The notes under the pieces are model-generated. The model searched no databases. It was not told where the DNA came from and saw nothing but the letters and a program-made list of their open reading frames with translations. 20,201 nt of DNA, taken from positions 1 to 20,201 of the forward strand of contig CAZQDA010000052.1 of NCBI GenBank assembly GCA_964592155.1. Reading direction: 5' to 3'. The first letter of the stretch is position 1. Every line of letters begins with the position of its first letter. This DNA is from Christensenella sp964592155 (GTDB taxonomy: Bacteria > Bacillota > Clostridia > Christensenellales > Christensenellaceae). The position numbers and the translations under genes are program-made. Below are positions 16,239 through 20,201 of the stretch, piece by piece.

Positions 16239-17506
16239 ATTTAATACAGTATATCAGCACACATTTTAAAATGGATCAAGGGCTTGTGGAGTTTGTCCTT
16301 GACTGCGAAAAAGACGTAGAGAGCGTTTTCAAAAACTTTCAGGATACCGCGCAAATCAATCAGTTTAAGGTGATTGAAGCATTTCAAAAAAATGATATTT
16401 CGGCTCGCCATTTTTACGCTTCCACGGGGTATGGATATGGGGACGAAGGACGAGATAAGCTCTGTCGCGTTTTTGCGGATACGTTCGGCGCGGAAGCCGC
16501 GATTGTGTCGCCTATGCTGATGAGTGGAACACATGCGATTTCCACGGCATTATTCGGTCTTCTTCGCCCGGAAGAAACATTGTTTTCTTTAACAGGAAAA
16601 CCCTATGATACGCTGGTTTCCACTTTATATGGAGCGAGAGGCTCTCTTGAGGAATATCAGATCAAGTTTGACTGCGTTTCCTTGAAAGAGGACGGTTCCA
16701 TCGATATGGAACAATCGTTCAAAAAAATAAAAAATGATCCCTCTATTAAAGTTGTTTATTTCCAGCGTTCGACCGGCTATGAGATTCGTCCGGCGTTTAC
16801 GACTGATTATTTGCAGGAAATCATGGCGTTGGTGAAAAAGGAATTTCCTGATAAGATCATTATGGTGGACAACTGTTACGGCGAATTTGTGAATTTAAAC
16901 GAGCCTGTGGCAGTAGGAGCGGATGTGATGGCAGGGTCGCTGATTAAGAACCCAGGCGGCGGTATTGCGCCGACTGGCGGCTATATCGCAGGGAAGAGCG
17001 ATTTGATCGAAAAGATTGCGGGACGCTTTTCCGCGCCCGGAATCGGCACGGAAATTGGTTCTTATGCGTTTGGCTATCAACAATACTATCAGGGCTTTTT
17101 TATGGCGCCGCACACGGTTTGCCAGGCGCTTCAGGGCGTTTGCCTTGCGGCGCGCGTTTTTGAACGGCTCGGATATCAGTCCCAGCCGGCCTATGATGCG
17201 GCACGTGGCGATATCACACAATCTATTATTTTCGGCAGCGAAAAACCCTTAACAGATTTTGTGCGCGGCATTCAGCGCGCTTCTGCAATCGATGGCAACG
17301 TAGTGCCGTATGCGTGGGATATGCCAGGCTATGAGGATAAAGTGATTATGGCCGCGGGAACCTTTGTGCAGGGAGCTTCTGTGGAACTGACCGCAGACGC
17401 GCCAATCAGGGAACCCTATGCCGCATATTTGCAGGGCGCGCTTACCTATGAACACGCAAAGCTAGGAATTTTATATGCTCTCAATGATATGCAGGTCAAA
17501 ATTTAA
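16235..17506 (+). CDS. PLP-dependent methionine gamma-lyase/aluminium-resistance family protein (YnbB-like)
   Basis: This 423-residue protein is a fold-type I pyridoxal-phosphate enzyme of the 'aluminium resistance' family (B. subtilis YnbB). The likely PLP lysine is K238 in SLIKNPGGGIAPTGGY; D212 in MVDNCYGEF should bind the pyridine nitrogen, and SGTH (97-100) fits the phosphate-binding loop. The YASTGYGYGDEGRDKL segment (61-76) is characteristic. Sequence relatives are annotated as cystathionine or methionine gamma-lyases, but the real substrate is not established and the aluminium name is historical. In Bacillus the gene lies near miaA-hfq-hflX and glnR; here it directly follows miaA with a 4-nt overlap. 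The gene ends 3 nt from the end of the convergent recombinase gene, with no terminator between them. Confidence 0.9.
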   Translation: MNLIQYISTHFKMDQGLVEFVLDCEKDVESVFKNFQDTAQINQFKVIEAFQKNDISARHFYASTGYGYGDEGRDKLCRVFADTFGAEAAIVSPMLMSGTHAISTALFGLLRPEETLFSLTGKPYDTLVSTLYGARGSLEEYQIKFDCVSLKEDGSIDMEQSFKKIKNDPSIKVVYFQRSTGYEIRPAFTTDYLQEIMALVKKEFPDKIIMVDNCYGEFVNLNEPVAVGADVMAGSLIKNPGGGIAPTGGYIAGKSDLIEKIAGRFSAPGIGTEIGSYAFGYQQYYQGFFMAPHTVCQALQGVCLAARVFERLGYQSQPAYDAARGDITQSIIFGSEKPLTDFVRGIQRASAIDGNVVPYAWDMPGYEDKVIMAAGTFVQGASVELTADAPIREPYAAYLQGALTYEHAKLGILYALNDMQVKI

Positions 17507-17509
17507 CAG

Positions 17510-18565
17510 CTATTTACGCAGCTTAATGGCTTTGGAGGCGCGTTTCCGGTTGTCCTCCGACATAGCCGCATAGTGTTTTCTGGTGGTATTGACGTCTTTG
17601 TGCCCAAGCACGTCCGCCACAAGGTAGATGTCTCCGGTTTCCTGATAAAGCATGGTTCCATATGTGCTGCGCAGTTTGTGCGGGGATATTTTTTTCAAAG
17701 GGCTGATGATTCGCGCATATTTTTTGACCATCAATTCCACGCTGCGCACAGAGATTCGTTTTCCCTGCATGGACAGAAAGAGGGGAGAGGAGAGGGTGTA
17801 ATTCCCCCTGTTTTTCCGTTCCTCCAGATAGGTTTCGAGCGCCTGCGCGGTTTCGTCGTCAAAATACAGCATAACCTGATTTCCGCCCTTGCGTGTGACC
17901 TTAAAACAGCCGTTTTTAAAATCAATATCGTCACAATTTAGTGAAACCAGCTCTGAAACACGAATGCCGGTTGTTAAAAACAAAGTCAGGATCGCAACGT
18001 CGCGCACAACATTTTTTTTATGGTATTGCTTTTGTTTTTCCGTTAAATTTTCACCGGATTCCACGGTATCAAGCAAATTTGCGACTTCGTCGGGTTCTAA
18101 ACGTATGATGGCTTTCTCGTGCAGCTTGGGCGTATCCAAAAGCTCGCAAATATTCTTATCGAGTACGCCTTTGCGGTAATAATGCTTAAAAAACGAACGC
18201 AGACAGGCAATCTTGCGCGCCTTGCCGCGCTCATGATTTTCAATGAATCTCTCATCGTTATCAGCGGAAGTATATAGATTCAGATAATCCAGAAACAGGT
18301 ATAAATCATCCACCGTAATTTGCTTTAAATCTTCTGCGCTAAGATCAGCAATCTGGCGGTCAATAAATGCAGGAATCTCACGTACCAAAAACTGAAAAAA
18401 GATTCGTAAATCCGCAGCATAATTCACACGTGTGAGGATCGTTGAACTATTTTCCATGGCAATAAAAAAGCTTGTCGTAAAGGAAGGAAGATCACGCATC
18501 ATCTCACGCAGCCGGAGCGTCATTTTTTTGTTTAGAGTCTGGTGGTAGTTCGTGGATTCACTCAT
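17510..18565 (-). CDS. Tyrosine recombinase (XerC/D-like)
   Basis: This is a 351-residue tyrosine recombinase, an enzyme that cuts and rejoins DNA at specific sites through a 3'-phosphotyrosine link. It has an N-terminal SAM-like core-binding domain (about 30-135) and a catalytic domain (about 155-335). All active-site residues are present: R202 (GIRVSEL), K226 (TRKGGNQ), H296 and R299 (SPHKLRSTYG), H322 (VLGHKDVNTT) and Y332 (KHYA). The start used here, ATG at 18565, has AGGAG 7 nt upstream. An upstream TTG at 18616 would lie only 1 nt past the predicted -10 box and is unlikely. Length and lack of arm-binding domain resemble chromosomal Xer-type enzymes rather than phage integrases, and no excisionase, phage gene or att duplication is seen. 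The target is unknown; a 34-bp inverted repeat next to its promoter is a candidate. Confidence 0.92.
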   Translation of the reverse strand: MSESTNYHQTLNKKMTLRLREMMRDLPSFTTSFFIAMENSSTILTRVNYAADLRIFFQFLVREIPAFIDRQIADLSAEDLKQITVDDLYLFLDYLNLYTSADNDERFIENHERGKARKIACLRSFFKHYYRKGVLDKNICELLDTPKLHEKAIIRLEPDEVANLLDTVESGENLTEKQKQYHKKNVVRDVAILTLFLTTGIRVSELVSLNCDDIDFKNGCFKVTRKGGNQVMLYFDDETAQALETYLEERKNRGNYTLSSPLFLSMQGKRISVRSVELMVKKYARIISPLKKISPHKLRSTYGTMLYQETGDIYLVADVLGHKDVNTTRKHYAAMSEDNRKRASKAIKLRK

Positions 18566-18572
18566 AATAAAG

Positions 18573-18578
18573 CTCCTG
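18573..18578 (-). promoter_or_regulatory. Ribosome binding site of the recombinase gene
   Basis: On the minus strand CAGGAG ends 7 nt before ATG 18565. Neither the in-frame ATG at 18601 nor the TTG at 18616 has such a site, so this decides the start codon. Confidence 0.85.
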
Positions 18579-18617
18579 AAACCGGCATAAAAGCCGTTCA
18601 TACAAGTATTTATCAAT

Positions 18618-18646
18618 AGTATAGCATATCATATCATTTTCTGCAA
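18618..18646 (-). promoter_or_regulatory. Promoter of the tyrosine recombinase gene
   Basis: On the minus strand TTGCAG (18646-18641) and TATACT (18623-18618) are separated by exactly 17 nt. The transcript would start near 18611, giving a leader of about 46 nt before ATG 18565. The -35 box lies 1 nt from the end of the 34-bp inverted repeat. Confidence 0.7.
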
Positions 18647-18647
18647 T

Positions 18648-18681
18648 AACTATTCGCAAAACTTGTGTTTTGCGAATAGTT
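18648..18681. repeat. Perfect 34-bp inverted repeat next to the recombinase promoter
   Basis: Two perfect 15-bp arms, AACTATTCGCAAAAC at 18648-18662 and its reverse complement at 18667-18681, are separated by TTGT. Read another way, these are 13-bp arms around the 8-bp core ACTTGTGT, the geometry of a loxP-type tyrosine recombinase site. No T tract follows on either strand, so it is not an ordinary terminator. It lies in the 202-nt gap between rnhA and the recombinase ATG. I found no second copy in the window. Confidence 0.95.
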
Positions 18682-18702
18682 GCGCGTTGCCGGAAACGCA
18701 AC
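18679..18702. repeat. Second small stem-loop abutting the 34-bp repeat
   Basis: GTTGCG (18679-18684) pairs with CGCAAC (18697-18702); an alternative inner stem pairs GCGTT (18684-18688) with AACGC (18695-18699). It shares 3 bases with the end of the 34-bp repeat, so the two hairpins form one structured block of about 55 bp. No T tract follows on the minus strand. The rest of the gap to rnhA (18703-18767) shows nothing recognisable. Confidence 0.5.
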
Positions 18703-18767
18703 ATGCAAGTTCCCTATAGCGATATTTCCCTTGTGATTTTAAATACTTTGCGATAAGCTTTTTCTAT

Positions 18768-19211
18768 TTATTTGACGTTATTTTTGATTTGTTGCCGCGC
18801 AAGTTTATCACACAAATTATTCAGCTCATTGTCAGCATGTCCTTTGACTTTATACCATTTGACTACATGATTTTTGGTTGCGTTCAGGAGTTGTTTCCAA
18901 AGGTCTTGATTTTCTACCGGTTTTTTGGATGCCGTTTTCCAACCATTGTTCTGCCACGCGATGATCCAGCCCTTTTCAAACGCATTATGAATATAAGCGC
19001 TGTCTGTATGTACATGAACGCTGCAACGCTCTTTAAGCGCCAATAGGCCCTGTATCACTGCCATAAGCTCCATGCGGTTATTGGTTGTGTCCGCAAAAAA
19101 ACCGGAAAGCTCTTTTCGGTTGCCTTTATAATCGAGCACACATGCCCAGCCGCCCGGTCCGGGATTGCCGCTGCACGCGCCGTCTGTATAAATAATCACA
19201 TCTTTTAACAT
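18768..19211 (-). CDS. rnhA: Ribonuclease HI
   Basis: RNase HI cuts the RNA strand of RNA-DNA hybrids such as R-loops and primer remnants. The 147-residue protein is a stand-alone catalytic domain with all four acidic catalytic residues: D10 in YTDGACSGNPGPGGW, E48 in NNRMELMAV, D70 in HTDSAYI and D135 in NNLCDKLAR, plus the mobile H125 in KGHADNE. The handle region with Trp and Lys residues (about 82-100) is also present. It has no N-terminal hybrid-binding domain. It follows proC by 17 nt, with AAAAGGG overlapping the proC stop as a rather distant ribosome binding site (about 12 nt), so it is probably co-transcribed with proC. No terminator is evident downstream before the recombinase promoter. 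Confidence 0.96.
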   Translation of the reverse strand: MLKDVIIYTDGACSGNPGPGGWACVLDYKGNRKELSGFFADTTNNRMELMAVIQGLLALKERCSVHVHTDSAYIHNAFEKGWIIAWQNNGWKTASKKPVENQDLWKQLLNATKNHVVKWYKVKGHADNELNNLCDKLARQQIKNNVK

Positions 19212-19228
19212 GGTAAATTAAATCCCTT

Positions 19229-20017
19229 TTATTTGGATAATTCTTTTGATTTTGCCACACATGCGTCTACGGCCTGAGCAACGATCTCACGCGTTTTGTT
19301 TTGATCGAAGACTTTCATCGCCTCAAGAGTCGTTCCCCCAGGAGAGCAGACGTTGTGAATCAACTGAGATGGACTGTCTCCTGCTTTTTTGAGCATCTCA
19401 CACGCCCCCTCAAAGGTTTGCACCGCAAGCTTTAAAGATACTTCAAATGGAAGTCCATTTTTTTCGCCCGCCTTGGCAAGCGCATCGATAAATAGATAAA
19501 CATATGCAGGACCGCTGCCGGATACACCAGTCACAGCGTCCATCCAATCGCCAGACACATATTCCACAATTCCAAGCGATGAAAAAATCTCTTCGATAAA
19601 CGCGGATTCATCTTTCGTAAAATTATTTGGGGTTTGAACACAGCTTGCACCCTTCCCCACCATGAGGGGCGTATTTGGCATAATTCTCATGATGCGCGCA
19701 GGAACGGACAGCAGTTTAGCCAGTTTTTCTGTTTTAACGCCGGCCGCAATTGATACAAACGCTTTATTCTCCGCCTGGATAAGCGGAAGAACAACTGGAA
19801 TGATGTTGGGCTTTACGCATAAAAAGATGATATCCGCGGCCTGCGCCAGCTCTTCTATCGAAGCGCAGTTCCTTCCGCCCGTCGCCTGTGCCTTTTGTTC
19901 GTCCGTATCAAATACAAAAATTTCTTCTTCCGTCAGAATCTGATGTCCCAGAATCCCTTTTATAATAGCGGAAGCCATGTTACCACAGCCGATAAATCCT
20001 GCCTTAAATTTTTTCAT
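19229..20017 (-). CDS. proC: Pyrroline-5-carboxylate reductase
   Basis: ProC reduces 1-pyrroline-5-carboxylate to proline with NAD(P)H, the last step of proline synthesis. With the start at 20017 the protein has 262 residues, typical of the family. It begins with the Rossmann motif GFIGCGNMASAI (7-18). RIMPNTP (111-117), GVSGSGPAYV (164-173) and CSPGGTTLEAM (224-234) are diagnostic of the substrate-binding and dimerisation domain. The frame is open to an ATG at 20083, but that codon lies upstream of the predicted -10 and -35 boxes. ATG 20017 has AAGGAAG 7 nt upstream and places the Rossmann motif correctly. It heads a two-gene operon with rnhA. No other proline gene (proA, proB) is in the window. 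Confidence 0.96.
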   Translation of the reverse strand: MKKFKAGFIGCGNMASAIIKGILGHQILTEEEIFVFDTDEQKAQATGGRNCASIEELAQAADIIFLCVKPNIIPVVLPLIQAENKAFVSIAAGVKTEKLAKLLSVPARIMRIMPNTPLMVGKGASCVQTPNNFTKDESAFIEEIFSSLGIVEYVSGDWMDAVTGVSGSGPAYVYLFIDALAKAGEKNGLPFEVSLKLAVQTFEGACEMLKKAGDSPSQLIHNVCSPGGTTLEAMKVFDQNKTREIVAQAVDACVAKSKELSK

Positions 20018-20024
20018 TTTTTTA

Positions 20025-20031
20025 CTTCCTT
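20025..20031 (-). promoter_or_regulatory. Ribosome binding site setting the proC start
   Basis: AAGGAAG on the minus strand lies 7 nt before ATG 20017 and supports this start over the ATG at 20083. Confidence 0.85.
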
Positions 20032-20048
20032 CTTTTTTCTCTGCTTTT

Positions 20049-20077
20049 ATTATATCCGACTTTGCAGGTGATTTCAA
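20049..20077 (-). promoter_or_regulatory. proC: Promoter of proC-rnhA
   Basis: On the minus strand TTGAAA (20077-20072) and a perfect TATAAT (20054-20049) are separated by exactly 17 nt. This near-consensus RpoD-type promoter would start transcription near 20042, about 25 nt before the proC ATG. It rules out the longer 20083 start. Confidence 0.88.
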
Positions 20078-20093
20078 ACGCAATACATACGAA

Positions 20094-20117
20094 AGCCCCC
20101 CGCAAAAGCGAGGGGCT
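20094..20117 (-). terminator. Terminator hairpin downstream of tRNA-Trp
   Basis: On the minus strand a 10-bp stem (20117-20108 with 20103-20094, one G-U pair) with a TTTT loop is followed by TTTCG, a short U tract. It fits termination of the tRNA transcript before the proC promoter. A second small hairpin (CAGCG/CGCTG, 20124-20138) sits between it and the tRNA 3' end. Confidence 0.7.
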
Positions 20118-20146
20118 CATAACCAGCGAAATCCGCTGTATCAGTT

Positions 20147-20201
20147 TGGCAGGGGTGGAGAGGATCGAACTCCCACAATTGGTTTTGGAGACCAATGCAC
20201 T
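20147..20201 (-). tRNA. tRNA-Trp (CCA), partial
   Basis: The 3' two-thirds of a tRNA gene read on the minus strand, with its 5' part beyond the right edge. The anticodon stem TTGGT/ACCAA encloses the 7-nt loop CTCCAAA, giving anticodon CCA (20188-20186), which reads UGG (Trp). The T arm has stem GGGAG/CTCTC with loop TTCGATC, and the acceptor 3' half CACCCCT is followed by discriminator G and an encoded CCA (20149-20147). A36-A37-A38 in the loop is the recognition feature for MiaA and MiaB. A tRNA-Trp in Firmicutes is often followed by secE-nusG; here a terminator follows. Confidence 0.93.

Noticed and set aside
18566..18616. TTG at 18616 as the recombinase start
   Set aside because: It sits 1 nt past the predicted -10 box and would be at or before the transcription start. 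ATG 18565 has a good AGGAG at proper spacing.
18648..18681. The 34-bp inverted repeat as a Rho-independent terminator
   Set aside because: Neither strand has a T tract after the stem, and the -35 box of the recombinase promoter follows at once on the minus strand.
20018..20083. ATG at 20083 as the proC start
   Set aside because: It lies upstream of a near-consensus promoter and adds residues before the usual Rossmann-fold start.
17510..20201. An integrated element bounded by the tRNA-Trp gene and the tyrosine recombinase
   Set aside because: The genes between them (rnhA, proC) are housekeeping genes, and no second copy of the tRNA 3' end was found in the window.
1..20201. CRISPR arrays, insertion sequences, toxin-antitoxin or defence genes
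   Set aside because: No regularly spaced direct repeats, transposase motifs or small toxin/antitoxin pairs were seen; nearly all sequence is accounted for by conserved genes.

Overview
The window looks like a chromosomal core segment of a Gram-positive anaerobe of the Firmicutes, most likely class Clostridia. The evidence is the order recJ-apt-rel-dtd-(MBL hydrolase)-hemZ, a MutS/MutL pair in which MutL has its own nicking-endonuclease motif, strong AGGAGG-type ribosome binding sites, RpoD-type promoters and short ATGA stop/start overlaps. Base composition is moderate (roughly 45-50% G+C by eye) and even across the window. No phage, insertion sequence, CRISPR array or defence module is visible. 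The genus cannot be fixed from the sequence alone.

Layout, left to right. (1) 1-2204: the 3' part of secD (its N-terminus lies off the left edge) overlaps secF by 4 nt, and a clear intrinsic terminator follows. (2) 2221-9511, plus strand: recJ, apt, rel, dtd, an MBL-fold hydrolase and hemZ are packed with gaps of 3-21 nt and look like one operon. Oddly, the only room for a promoter before recJ is on the far side of the secF terminator. (3) 9557-17506, plus strand: miaB, mutS, mutL, miaA and a PLP enzyme of the YnbB/'aluminium resistance' family, mostly overlapping. A perfect -10 hexamer lies exactly where it would give a leaderless miaB mRNA. (4) 17510-20017, minus strand: a tyrosine recombinase gene with its own promoter, then rnhA and proC, which form a second minus-strand operon with a textbook promoter. 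(5) 20094-20201: a terminator hairpin and the 3' two-thirds of a tRNA-Trp(CCA) gene, cut by the right edge.

Together the genes form a housekeeping block. They cover protein export (SecDF), DNA repair (RecJ, MutS, MutL, RNase HI), purine salvage and stringent response (Apt, Rel), tRNA quality control and modification (Dtd; MiaA and MiaB, the two steps of ms2i6A37), and proline synthesis (ProC). The tRNA-Trp at the edge carries A36-A37-A38, the recognition feature of MiaA.

The least ordinary part is 18600-18705. A perfect 34-bp inverted repeat has the same dimensions as a loxP-type recombination site (it can be read as 13-bp arms around an 8-bp core). It lies 1 nt from the -35 box of the tyrosine recombinase promoter. 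This is the best candidate in the window for something undescribed: a self-controlling recombinase/site pair or an autoregulatory operator. It remains an inference.
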